Made by a program: the position numbers and the translations under genes
The notes under the pieces: model-generated
The model's database searches: none
Told to the model about the DNA's origin: nothing
Seen by the model: only the letters and a program-made list of their open reading frames with translations
Part shown: piece after piece, positions 56,759-64,000 of the stretch
How positions within the stretch are numbered: position 1 is the first letter of the stretch
Layout of the letters: each line of letters starts with the position of its first letter
NCBI GenBank assembly: GCA_003209915.1
Contig: QCOF01000002.1
Coordinates: forward strand, 124,001-188,000
Length of the DNA: 64,000 nucleotides
Reading direction: 5' to 3'
DNA from: Pelagibacteraceae bacterium AG-430-E20
Lineage (GTDB): Bacteria > Pseudomonadota > Alphaproteobacteria > Pelagibacterales > Pelagibacteraceae

Positions 56759-58420
56759 TTAAATACTTGTCCTGTAGACCCACTGTTCATCATAATTTTT
56801 TAGTTCATCAGGTAGTGGTGCTCCTTGGAACATACAAATTCTTAACCATTTATCTGATCGTGGATCAAATTTTAAAGCTCCAAAAAAAGACAACTTTAAT
56901 CTAAGCATATCTATAGGCATAATATTTTTACCAATAGTATTGTCCTGAATCTCAGAGTATGGAAATTTTTCAACAATAAATACTCTTCTGACAATATGCC
57001 TAAGCTCAGGATTTATAGACAGAAATTCTGCAACGGTAGAAATATTTGTTGTATTTAATAATTTTTCGTAAAGTTTTTTTACGTCTCTAGCTATTGCAAG
57101 TGGTTGCTCTAATTCAGATCCACTTTCTTCAAATCTATCAGCTAGTCTTGGCTCTTCCTTATTCTTTGAAATAAACCAAAAATTTTGGGTATTTTGTTTT
57201 TTATCAAAGTTTATTTTTAAAATATTTGAATATTTTTTTTCAATAATATTTCGTAACTCTATAAGACTTCTGCTGCTGGGGATGGTAAAATATTTATCCT
57301 CTTCTGAGCTCATCTGAGTGATTAATGGAGTAGTTATTTCATTATATGGTTCCATCATTATTGACACTACGTACTCAATGCATTCCTCACATACTTCATT
57401 TTCTAACCAAAGATATATTTTGTTAAAAGAATATTCGTCTTCAAAATCAAAAGGTTTATCAATAAAATTGATGAATTTTTTTATATCTTTCAAAAGATTT
57501 TTAATTTTAATTTGTTGGTACTCGCTATCCGTATTCCAGCTAGTAATATTTGTTAAAGATTTTTTAATACAATCAACAAACAAATCACTTTCTTTTTTCT
57601 TAACTGTCTTTATTTCTCTAATTTTTTTTAAAGCTATCTCCCTGCTCAATACCCAATTATTCAACAAGGTTGGGTGATTAACTATAAATGGGGCCATGCC
57701 TAATCCAGTAGAATTGCCAATACCTAAATTTTTACAAATCTTTTTATCTAATTTGACAGCTTTACTTGGGTTTTTATGATGAGCAACATGGTTTACTTGA
57801 TCAAATGTGAATTGTCTAACCAGATAAACAAGCATCATTTCTAGTCTAAAAGGTCCATTAATTTCTTCTCTATTTTTGATCCTAAAACGATCTGCAAGAC
57901 CAAATTTTCCAGATCCATATACTGCTGTTGTTCTGTACAAATATCCAACTTTTGATAGCAATTCTAAATCTGGTTGTTTACCTTCACTTAATTTTTCAAC
58001 AACATGATTGAATACTCGGACAGATTTATTTGCTCTTGATAATGTTAATTCTTTAAATGAAAGTCTACCAACTTCCTGCTTTGGAACTTCATTTTTAAGT
58101 CTATCGATATCTTTTTGAGTAGGGACACCATCATGTAAAGTAAATGCTGCATCCCATTTGGTTGCAATTACTCTATCTGATCTTTCATTATCTTTTATCT
58201 CATTTGCAAAACAGACTAGTGAATAGGTTCTTTTATCTTTTCTAAAAGAGTAAACTGCTTCTCCATAACCAAATTTATCTAAATTAAACAAATCTCTTTT
58301 ATACTCCCAGTCTTTAAATTCATTTAGAAAGCTTCTTAAAAAAGATAATTTAGACTGATGAAATGATCCCAATCTAGATAACTTCATTATCGTGTTGGGA
58401 TCTCTAAGTTGAACTTTCAT
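56759..58420 (-). CDS. Large conserved-looking protein of unknown function (553 aa)
   Basis: Soluble protein with no signal or membrane helix. Features are an N-terminal MKVQLRDPNTIMKLSRLGSF, a YSLVCFANEIKDNERSDRVI strand set, TKWDAAFTLHDGVPT near residue 88, YRTTAVYGSGKFGLADRFRI near 160, the MLVYLVRQFTFDQVNHVAHH helix near 195-214 with His pairs, the Cys-rich NEVCEECIEYVV near 335, and a C-terminal FGALKFDPRSDKWLR. I recognise no family. Two nt separate it from the M19-like gene and three from DUF3726, so it is part of that operon. Confidence 0.75.
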   Translation of the reverse strand: MKVQLRDPNTIMKLSRLGSFHQSKLSFLRSFLNEFKDWEYKRDLFNLDKFGYGEAVYSFRKDKRTYSLVCFANEIKDNERSDRVIATKWDAAFTLHDGVPTQKDIDRLKNEVPKQEVGRLSFKELTLSRANKSVRVFNHVVEKLSEGKQPDLELLSKVGYLYRTTAVYGSGKFGLADRFRIKNREEINGPFRLEMMLVYLVRQFTFDQVNHVAHHKNPSKAVKLDKKICKNLGIGNSTGLGMAPFIVNHPTLLNNWVLSREIALKKIREIKTVKKKESDLFVDCIKKSLTNITSWNTDSEYQQIKIKNLLKDIKKFINFIDKPFDFEDEYSFNKIYLWLENEVCEECIEYVVSIMMEPYNEITTPLITQMSSEEDKYFTIPSSRSLIELRNIIEKKYSNILKINFDKKQNTQNFWFISKNKEEPRLADRFEESGSELEQPLAIARDVKKLYEKLLNTTNISTVAEFLSINPELRHIVRRVFIVEKFPYSEIQDNTIGKNIMPIDMLRLKLSFFGALKFDPRSDKWLRICMFQGAPLPDELKNYDEQWVYRTSI

Positions 58421-58422
58421 AA

Positions 58423-59388
58423 CTATATTAATTTATAGAAATTGTACCAATTGTTTCCAAGTATTCCATTTGTCTCTTCGTCAGAAAATCCAACTTTTCT
58501 AAGCCCTTTTTCAATATTTAAAAAGCCTCTTGCATCCTTAAACCATTGAGGTTGTTTAGGAAAACCAGCTTTGTTTTTAGTTCCTTCGCCAAAATTTGTA
58601 CTTTTAGACCATGTACCATTTCTCATCCATTCAACGACACTATCAGGTTGTTGAAGGCAAAGATCAGATCCAATACCTATTTGTTTTATATTCATTATTT
58701 CAGCTGTCTTAGCAACCATCTCACAAAAGCTTTCAAGAGTACAATTTGTATTATTTTTCAAATGATGAGGATATAAAGATAGCCCCAAGATACCTCCACT
58801 ATCACTTAAAATTTTTAACAAATCAGAGGATTTATTTCTTTTTGCAGGATGCCAAAAAGATGGGTTTGCATGTGTTATTGCTATTGGTTTTTGACTTAAC
58901 TCTATTGCATCAATTGTGCTTTTCTCTGCAGAATGAGACATGTCAATTACCACACCTACTCTATTCATTTCCTTTATAACTTCACGACCAAAATTAGTAA
59001 CCCCACTATCTATCTTTTCATAACAACCAGTAGCTAATAATGATTGGTTGTTATAAGTAAGCTGCATAAATCTACAACCAAGTTTATGTATTTTTTCAAC
59101 TAATTTAATATCATCCTCTATTGGAGAGCAATTTTGAAAACCAAAAAAAATTGCTGTTTTATTTTCTTTATTTGCCTTGTCTATATCTTTGTAATCCCAT
59201 CCTTGAAATATGATGTCTGAATTATCTTTAAAAAGTTTTTCCCACTTTTTAGTTTCAGTTAATAATTCATTGTAATCTTCATGATAAACTATTGTAACGT
59301 GAACAGCATCAAGACCAGCAGTTCTATTAAACTCGAAGGTTTCTCTTGACCAATTACAATACTGTAGATTATCAATTTTAAAATTCAT
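58423..59388 (-). CDS. M19 membrane-dipeptidase relative missing canonical metal ligands
   Basis: 321-aa TIM-barrel protein of the renal-dipeptidase (M19) family. The barrel order is preserved: LGCRFMQLTYNNQSLLATGC, GVVIDMSHSAEKSTIDAI with the active-site His, ITHANPSFWHPAKRNKSSDL, and IGIGSDLCL. The N-terminal HxD ligand motif of M19 enzymes is absent (the start is MNFKIDNLQYCNWSRETFE), and the bridging Glu (ExGG) is replaced by FGFQNC. It may therefore bind one metal or use other chemistry. It is the first gene of an operon with three unknown genes. Confidence 0.83.
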   Translation of the reverse strand: MNFKIDNLQYCNWSRETFEFNRTAGLDAVHVTIVYHEDYNELLTETKKWEKLFKDNSDIIFQGWDYKDIDKANKENKTAIFFGFQNCSPIEDDIKLVEKIHKLGCRFMQLTYNNQSLLATGCYEKIDSGVTNFGREVIKEMNRVGVVIDMSHSAEKSTIDAIELSQKPIAITHANPSFWHPAKRNKSSDLLKILSDSGGILGLSLYPHHLKNNTNCTLESFCEMVAKTAEIMNIKQIGIGSDLCLQQPDSVVEWMRNGTWSKSTNFGEGTKNKAGFPKQPQWFKDARGFLNIEKGLRKVGFSDEETNGILGNNWYNFYKLI

Positions 59389-59480
59389 ATTAATTTAACT
59401 CTAATCAATATGTATTTAAATACTATTAATTTTATTGAAATTTTAAATTAATTTTGAAATAAAGTAATACTTAAAATTCC

Positions 59481-59972
59481 ATGAAAAAAAATAAAAATCT
59501 AAAAGTTTCAATTGTTATGGGCAGTCAGTCTGATTACAAAATTATGCAGCTAGCAGAAAAAACACTTAAAAAAATTGGTGTTTCTTTTGAAACAAAAATT
59601 ATATCAGCACATAGAACTCCAAAGAGAATGTATGATTATGCCTCAAAAGCCGAAAATAATAACATAGCAGTAATTATAGCAGGTGCAGGTGGATCAGCAC
59701 ATTTGCCTGGCATGATCTCGGCTCTTACTTCAATACCAGTTCTTGGTGTTCCCATCGAAAGCAAAAAATTAAAAGGTTTAGATAGTCTTTTATCAATAGC
59801 TCAAATGCCAAAAGGAATACCTGTTGGAACACTTGCTATTGGTGAAGATGGGGCAATTAATGCTGCTTTATTAGCAGCTTCAATAATAGCTAACCAAAAC
59901 TCATCTATTAAGTTGAAATTGAAAAACTGGAGATCCAGCCAAACCAAATCTGTTAAAAAAAATCCTAAATAA
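59481..59972 (+). CDS. purE: N5-carboxyaminoimidazole ribonucleotide mutase PurE
   Basis: 163-aa class I PurE, purine synthesis: SIVMGSQSDYKIMQLAEKTL near residue 10 with the phosphate-binding GSxSD, IISAHRTPKRMYDYA near 40, IIAGAGGSAHLPGMISALTS near 65-84, and SLLSIAQMPKGIPVGTLAI. Complete. It ends 1 nt before purK, a standard pairing. The sequence upstream (59389-59480) holds no clear promoter. Confidence 0.97.
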   Translation: MKKNKNLKVSIVMGSQSDYKIMQLAEKTLKKIGVSFETKIISAHRTPKRMYDYASKAENNNIAVIIAGAGGSAHLPGMISALTSIPVLGVPIESKKLKGLDSLLSIAQMPKGIPVGTLAIGEDGAINAALLAASIIANQNSSIKLKLKNWRSSQTKSVKKNPK

Positions 59973-59973
59973 A

Positions 59974-61020
59974 ATGTCTCATATTACTCTTGGCATTATA
60001 GGGGGTGGACAGTTAGGAAGCATGTTGGCAATTTCTGCAAAAAAATTGAATGTTAAAACTGTAATTTTTTCTGATGATGCAGAAGCCCCAGCACAAAACT
60101 TTTGTAATCAATTTATTTCAGGAAGTTATGATGATAAGCAGAAAGTTGCTGATTTTGTTAGTCAGGTTGATGTCGTAACCTATGAATTTGAAAACATACC
60201 ATTTGAGACCCTCAACGAAATAAACAAATTAAAACCAGTTTTACCTAAACCCTCAGTAAATAGACTTATTCAACATCGTTTAGCAGAAAAAGATTTTATA
60301 AATAACTTAAATATCAGAACCACAAGGTATGTATCAATTGAAAAAAGATCAGACATAGATGCTTTGGAAGATTTTTTACCTGGTATATTGAAGACGACAA
60401 CGCTGGGTTACGATGGAAAAGGACAGCATCCAATAAGCTCTAATGATGAGTTGAATTCTATTAATTTGGATTTTTCAAGAGGATATATTCTTGAAAAATT
60501 GGTTAAGCTTAAAAAAGAAATCTCAATAATTATAACTAGATTTAATAATAATAGATATGAAATCTATGAACCAATCGAGAATAGTCATGAAGATCAAATA
60601 CTGAAACATTCAAAAATACCTGCTGAGATAAGTGAAAAAATTTTTAATCAATCTAAAGAGTGGGCAATGCTAATTGCAGAGGAACTAAAGTATGTTGGAA
60701 CTTTGTGTGTTGAATTCTTTATTGACAGAAATGATAACTTATATGTAAATGAAGTTGCACCAAGAGTACATAACTCTGGCCATTTAACAATTAATGCATA
60801 CAACGTAAGTCAATTTGAAAATCATGTTAGAGCTGTTTGTGGACTGGAACAAATACCTTTAAAAAAAATTTCTAATGCAAAAATGATTAATTTACTTGGT
60901 GATCAGATATCCCATTATAGAGATTCTCCCAATTTAAAAGAGAATGAATTTTTCTTTGATTATTTAAAAAAAGAGATTAAAGAAAAAAGAAAAATGGGTC
61001 ATATCACAATATTAATTTAA
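59974..61020 (+). CDS. purK: N5-carboxyaminoimidazole ribonucleotide synthetase PurK
   Basis: 348-aa ATP-grasp enzyme that makes N5-CAIR from AIR, bicarbonate and ATP. The opening is TLGIIGGGQLGSMLAISAKK, VDVVTYEFENIPFETLNEI is near residue 68, the ATP-grasp core is LKTTTLGYDGKGQHPI near 138, VGTLCVEFFIDRNDNLYVNE near 231-250, and VAPRVHNSGHLTINAYNVSQ follows. Supplies PurE. The next gene starts at the next base. Confidence 0.95.
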   Translation: MSHITLGIIGGGQLGSMLAISAKKLNVKTVIFSDDAEAPAQNFCNQFISGSYDDKQKVADFVSQVDVVTYEFENIPFETLNEINKLKPVLPKPSVNRLIQHRLAEKDFINNLNIRTTRYVSIEKRSDIDALEDFLPGILKTTTLGYDGKGQHPISSNDELNSINLDFSRGYILEKLVKLKKEISIIITRFNNNRYEIYEPIENSHEDQILKHSKIPAEISEKIFNQSKEWAMLIAEELKYVGTLCVEFFIDRNDNLYVNEVAPRVHNSGHLTINAYNVSQFENHVRAVCGLEQIPLKKISNAKMINLLGDQISHYRDSPNLKENEFFFDYLKKEIKEKRKMGHITILI

Positions 61021-61488
61021 ATGTTTAAATCATTAGAAGGTAATTTTGATAATCCTAAAGTCCATGAACTTTTAAGCAAACATTTTGTTGAGCTCAGAGC
61101 TGCATCTCCAGAAGGTAGTACCCATGTTTTGGATATACCTGGGCTTAAAATTTCCTCAATTAAATTTTGGAGTTTGTGGCAAAATGAAAAATTAATAGGT
61201 TGTGGTGCTCTAAAATTCTTAGAAGAAGGTCATGGAGAATTTAAATCTATACGAATTCATGATGAGTTTAGAAATAAAGGTTATGGGATTCATGTGATTG
61301 ATCATTTAATTAATGAGGCTAAAAAGCTTAAGATTAAAAGATTAAGTATTGAGACTGGTGCTGGAGATTTTTTTTTACCGGCTAGGAAACTTTTTAAAAA
61401 ATGTGAATTTGAAGAATGCCAACCTTTTGCGCACTATAAAGAAGATGTGAATTCTGTATATTTAACCAAAATTATTAGCACAAATTAA
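61021..61488 (+). CDS. GNAT-family N-acetyltransferase
   Basis: 155-aa acetyltransferase. LIGCGALKFLEEGHGEFKSI near residue 60 is the central strand pair, and IRIHDEFRNKGYGIHVIDHL contains the acetyl-CoA loop R-x-x-G-x-G near 82-95. LSIETGAGDFFLPARKLFKK follows near 118. The wording is like the YedL/PhnO-type small GNATs with HFVELRAASPEGSTHVLDI at the start. It is directly downstream of purK with no gap. The acceptor is unknown. Confidence 0.88.
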   Translation: MFKSLEGNFDNPKVHELLSKHFVELRAASPEGSTHVLDIPGLKISSIKFWSLWQNEKLIGCGALKFLEEGHGEFKSIRIHDEFRNKGYGIHVIDHLINEAKKLKIKRLSIETGAGDFFLPARKLFKKCEFEECQPFAHYKEDVNSVYLTKIISTN

Positions 61489-61552
61489 ATAATATTTTTA
61501 ATTTACAATATATTTTGTTGACAAAACCCTTCAAAATCTAAACAAAGCCAGA

Positions 61553-61572
61553 ATTACTTAATTATAAGTAAT
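61553..61572 (+). promoter_or_regulatory. Perfect 20-bp palindrome in the cspA leader
   Basis: ATTACTTA-ATTA-TAAGTAAT gives an 8-bp stem with a 4-nt loop about 30 nt upstream of the cspA ATG. Upstream, a perfect TTGACA (61518-61523) suggests a promoter, although its -10 is weak. If transcribed, it would form a leader hairpin melting at low thermal energy, a possible temperature-sensitive element. Confidence 0.4.
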
Positions 61573-61604
61573 ATATTAATATAACAAAAAGTAAGAAGAT
61601 AAAT

Positions 61605-61811
61605 ATGAGTCTACAAGGAAAAGTAAAATGGTTCAATCCAACCAAAGGTTTTGGTTTTATTGAAAGAGAAGATAAAGAAAAAGATGTGTTTGTACATGTT
61701 TCAGCTGTAAGAGATGCTGGTATGAACGGTTTAGATGAGGGTCAAGCTTTGACTTTCGATGTTGAAGATGGTCCTAAAGGTCCTTCAGCAGTTAACTTAA
61801 AAACTGCATAA
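61605..61811 (+). CDS. cspA: Cold-shock-domain protein CspA-like
   Basis: 68-aa OB-fold RNA/ssDNA-binding protein: [19 protein letters not shown] with the RNP1 motif KGFGFIE near residues 15-21, DVFVHVSAV with RNP2 near 28-36, and [17 protein letters not shown]. Ribosome site GTAAGAAGATAA is modest. Single gene with its own leader of about 115 nt. Acts as an RNA chaperone. A long inverted repeat follows the gene. Confidence 0.96.
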   Translation: MSLQGKVKWFNPTKGFGFIEREDKEKDVFVHVSAVRDAGMNGLDEGQALTFDVEDGPKGPSAVNLKTA

Positions 61812-61823
61812 TTTCACACTTCC

Positions 61824-61874
61824 TATTGGCTGGAACATTAATTAGTTTTTATAATTTTTATTTTTCAGCCAATA
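61824..61874. terminator. Inverted repeat downstream of cspA
   Basis: TATTGGCTG (61824-61832) pairs with CAGCCAATA (61866-61874), extendable to 12 bp with a wobble, around a T-rich loop of about 27 nt. The T tracts lie inside the loop rather than after the stem. It could be a transcript-end structure; the long loop makes ordinary intrinsic termination uncertain. Confidence 0.4.
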
Positions 61875-61954
61875 CCAAATGTTGAAAACCAACGTTTAAA
61901 CACAATTATTAATTATAGAAATTGAAATCAAAATTTATAAATTAATTAAAGATT

Positions 61955-62701
61955 ATGATCGGAATTTTAGGCGGCATGGGAACTCAAGCAGGGCTTGATT
62001 TTTGCAATAAACTTGCGGTGCTAAATAGAGGAAAAATCGATCAAGAATACCCTTTATTTTTACTTTATAATAAATCAAATATTCCTGGTCGACCTGAATC
62101 CATTGGATCTCAAACCAAAAATCTTTCAAATAAATCCACAAACAAAAATAGTAAAATAAAATATGAAAGAGTTTTAAGAAGTTTACTTAAAGGTTGTAAA
62201 TTACTTGAGAAAAATAAATGTAGATTTATTGTTATACCATGCAACACAGCTCATTATTGGTATGATGATCTGCAAAAAAAAATAAATATTCCAATAATTA
62301 ATATGCCTAAAGAAGTATTTAAATTTACAAAAAAAAATTGCAAAAAAAATTCAAAAGTTGGACTTTTAGCAACTGAGGGTACTTTGAAAACTGGTGTCTA
62401 CAATAATTTTTTTGATGAGGAGTATAATCTGTTAAAACCTTCTGAAAGTATTCAGAAAAACTCTGTTAATAAAGCAATAAAATTTGTAAAGATGGGAAAT
62501 GTTCGGGCTGCTGAAAAAGCCATCAAGCCTGCAATAAACTATTTGATGAGTATGAAATGTAAAAAAATAATTTTGGGATGTACAGAACTTCCAATAGCAA
62601 TATTTGCATTTAAATCATTTAAAAATATAAAATCTTCGAAAATATTTTTAGATCCCAATCTTATTTTGGCAGAGTCTGCCATGACAAAACATAAAAATTA
62701 A
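61955..62701 (+). CDS. Aspartate/glutamate racemase family protein
   Basis: 248-aa cofactor-independent racemase fold: IGILGGMGTQAGLDFCNKLA at the start, FIVIPCNTAHYWYDDLQKKI near residue 88-108 with the first catalytic Cys, SKVGLLATEGTLKTGVYNNF near 145, and KKIILGCTELPIAIFAF near 205 with the second catalytic Cys. Both cysteines are present, so it should be an active Asp/Glu-type racemase. It may supply D-amino acids or use D-aspartate. Followed 3 nt later by an unknown gene. Confidence 0.9.
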   Translation: MIGILGGMGTQAGLDFCNKLAVLNRGKIDQEYPLFLLYNKSNIPGRPESIGSQTKNLSNKSTNKNSKIKYERVLRSLLKGCKLLEKNKCRFIVIPCNTAHYWYDDLQKKINIPIINMPKEVFKFTKKNCKKNSKVGLLATEGTLKTGVYNNFFDEEYNLLKPSESIQKNSVNKAIKFVKMGNVRAAEKAIKPAINYLMSMKCKKIILGCTELPIAIFAFKSFKNIKSSKIFLDPNLILAESAMTKHKN

Positions 62702-62704
62702 GTT

Positions 62705-63145
62705 ATGCAGACAAAGATTGAAAAGCCTTACGTGCTTAGAGTTGCAGAGTTTATTTATTTTAGAATAATTGATATTAAAAATAAAAATCCAGAAACTAAT
62801 AATATTCAAGCATTTGAAATATTTATGACAACTAAAGAATATGAATTAATTAGCTCAGGAGAATTTCATGATAAATGGTTTGAAGAATTAGAAAAGAATA
62901 ACTTTGTTGATAAATTAACAGGAAAAAAAATTACTGATGAAACTATAAAATTATTGGAGGTGCAAAAAGATTCGATGATAAAGCTTTTAATGAAAATTCC
63001 TAAACTTTATTATACTAAAAGCCATTTCCCTTTAGAAATATCTCAAAGAGCCTTTGATCATCTTTGGCGTGTCTGCGAGAGCTACGAAATGTGGTGTAAA
63101 GAGACAAAGCAAGATAAATTAATAAAATTAGATATCCTGAATTAA
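62705..63145 (+). CDS. Unknown helical protein (146 aa)
   Basis: Soluble helical protein with no signal. It has KPYVLRVAEFIYFRIIDIKN at the start, an ITDETIKLLEVQKDSMIKLL helix near residue 78, HFPLEISQRAFDHLWRVCES near 108-127 and CESYEMWC. It shares a faint pattern with the 176-aa protein at 30232-30762. It follows the racemase by 3 nt and overlaps the convergent lipoprotein gene by 4 nt. No family recognised. Confidence 0.62.
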   Translation: MQTKIEKPYVLRVAEFIYFRIIDIKNKNPETNNIQAFEIFMTTKEYELISSGEFHDKWFEELEKNNFVDKLTGKKITDETIKLLEVQKDSMIKLLMKIPKLYYTKSHFPLEISQRAFDHLWRVCESYEMWCKETKQDKLIKLDILN

Positions 63146-63438
63146 TTAGATAATAGTTTTTGTCTAGTAATCTCTATTCTACTTTCTATTAACTGTTTTA
63201 ATTTAACGTGAAGTTTTTTTTCTTTATTTTTCTCATCAACTGCATCTTTAATGTGAGTTAGAGCATCCTTGCCGGTTTCTTTTTTCAATGCAGTATTGGC
63301 CCCATACTGAAGACCTGCTTGAAGCACATTTCCTGTAGTAGCTACGGTTATTCCTGGACCTAAAAGGGATGTTGTTTGAATGCACCCTGATAAAATTACT
63401 AAGATAAAAATTACAAAAAATGTTTTTAATATTTTCAT
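63142..63438 (-). CDS. Small lipoprotein
   Basis: 98-aa protein with a type II signal peptide: hydrophobic FFVIFILVIL followed by the lipobox LSGC (Cys19). After the Cys there is a Gly/Ala-rich region (LLGPGITVATTGNVLQAGLQ) and a charged C-terminal helix. It is probably membrane-anchored in the periplasm. It faces the racemase-linked gene on the opposite strand. Function unknown. Confidence 0.75.
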   Translation of the reverse strand: MKILKTFFVIFILVILSGCIQTTSLLGPGITVATTGNVLQAGLQYGANTALKKETGKDALTHIKDAVDEKNKEKKLHVKLKQLIESRIEITRQKLLSN

Positions 63439-63545
63439 AAAAGCTTCTTTTATTAATACTTATTTAGGTATTCAACTCAAGATAGAATTGGTTCAAATTG
63501 GTTATTATTATTGAGACAGTGTTGAATAATTAACTATAAAACAAG

Positions 63546-64000
63546 ATGGTTAAAGTTTTTCCATTTATCTTTATTCTACTTTGGTCTTCTGCCTTCATTA
63601 CCACTAAACCAATTATAGATAATAGCGACCCCTTTTCAGCTCTTGCTTTTAGATTTGCTTTAGTTGCTTTAGGTTTTTTTTTATTTTCTATTTATTCTAA
63701 AAAAAAAATTATAATTGATAGAAAGAACTTTTTTGAATCTTTTTTCAGCGGCGTTCTTTTTCATGGAGTTTACTTAGGAGGTGTTTTTTTTTCAATTTCA
63801 AAAGGAATGCCTACAGGAATTGCGGCACTCATAGTAACTCTACAACCCATACTCACAAATGCATTAAGTGGACCAATTTTAAATGAAAAAGTTTCTCTAA
63901 AACAATGGATAGGGGTTCTGTTGGGTTTTTCTGGTGCAGTAATGGTCTTAGGTTTTGATATTGGTACTGAGATTCCCACTATTGGATTAGTAGCAACAGT
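63546..64000 (+). CDS. EamA/DMT-superfamily transporter, 3' partial
   Basis: A frame from ATG 63546 stays open to the window edge (151 codons visible). It begins KVFPFIFILLWSSAFITTKP, has a FSALAFRFALVALGFFLF helix, and shows MPTGIAALIVTLQPILTNAL with LKQWIGVLLGFSGAVMVLGF near residues 120-140. That is the end of a first EamA half. A full protein would have ten helices and about 290 aa. It probably exports amino acids or metabolites. The rest is outside the window. Confidence 0.85.
   Translation, partial: MVKVFPFIFILLWSSAFITTKPIIDNSDPFSALAFRFALVALGFFLFSIYSKKKIIIDRKNFFESFFSGVLFHGVYLGGVFFSISKGMPTGIAALIVTLQPILTNALSGPILNEKVSLKQWIGVLLGFSGAVMVLGFDIGTEIPTIGLVAT

Noticed and set aside
1..64000. tRNA, rRNA, CRISPR, prophage or insertion sequences
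   Set aside because: I found no convincing T-loop-bearing tRNA candidates, repeat-spacer arrays, transposases or integrases; the apparent TTCGA matches lie inside coding sequence.

Overview
The window looks like chromosome from a SAR11-type (Pelagibacterales) marine alphaproteobacterium. The basis is strong A+T richness, near-absent spacers, many 1-14 nt gene overlaps, and a typical gene content: taurine-type and glycine betaine ABC systems, a dimethylglycine dehydrogenase/ETF operon, an AcuI-like reductase, a GcvT/DmdA-family methyltransferase, and short winged-helix regulators. This is inferred from content; there is no rRNA gene to confirm it. I see no tRNA, rRNA, CRISPR array, insertion sequence or prophage. 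The first and last genes are cut by the window edges.

Layout. 1-7 kb: a TauC permease, an Ldh2-family dehydrogenase, a winged-helix regulator, a BASS-family symporter, a phosphotransacetylase-family enzyme and a HisD-like protein that resembles sulfopropanediol dehydrogenase HpsN. Together these suggest organosulfonate use. 7-12 kb: exported MsrB, a Cys-rich mini-protein, a LysE exporter and the betaine transporter proXVW, with a good promoter before proX. 12-15 kb: a regulator, a VOC protein, cysE-cysK and a membrane protein. 15.2-19.2 kb: twelve co-directional genes for very small proteins (27-157 aa): NTF2-like, ferredoxin-like/DUF1330 and secreted products. It is the least explained block, and is followed by an SMR-like protein lacking its key glutamate. 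19.7-28 kb, minus strand: an inositol-phosphatase-like protein, an azoreductase-like protein, ccdA, ppc, then a sugar-acid set (SMP-30 lactonase, FAH hydrolase, SDR, GarR-like), with an IlvD/Edd dehydratase divergent.

30-34 kb holds an unknown protein and a redox group (cytochrome c', b561, DUF4396, cupredoxin, cytochrome c, persulfide dioxygenase). 34-41.5 kb holds azlCD, a Fe3+ ABC transporter with Fur-like operators, a LysR regulator, acuI-like and folE. 41.5-48.2 kb holds hisI, DUF2237 and the dimethylglycine dehydrogenase-etfB-etfA-ETF-QO operon. 48.2-55.3 kb holds mixed metabolic genes, an APS-kinase-like/nucleotidyltransferase pair, and a MetF-like plus GcvT/DmdA-like pair. 55.3-59.4 kb holds two small membrane proteins and a four-gene operon (zinc ribbon, DUF3726, a 553-aa unknown, and an M19-dipeptidase relative lacking metal ligands). 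59.5-64 kb holds purEK, a GNAT, cspA, an Asp/Glu racemase, an unknown, a lipoprotein and a partial EamA transporter.

Notable observations: ppc is split by one extra A in an A8 run, and its essential-looking C-terminal tail is encoded in the next frame. The SMR protein lacks the Glu14 equivalent, and its start codon lies inside a strong hairpin. Several small ORFs coupled to their neighbours are easily missed: 16023-16106, 55332-55442 and 55984-56151.
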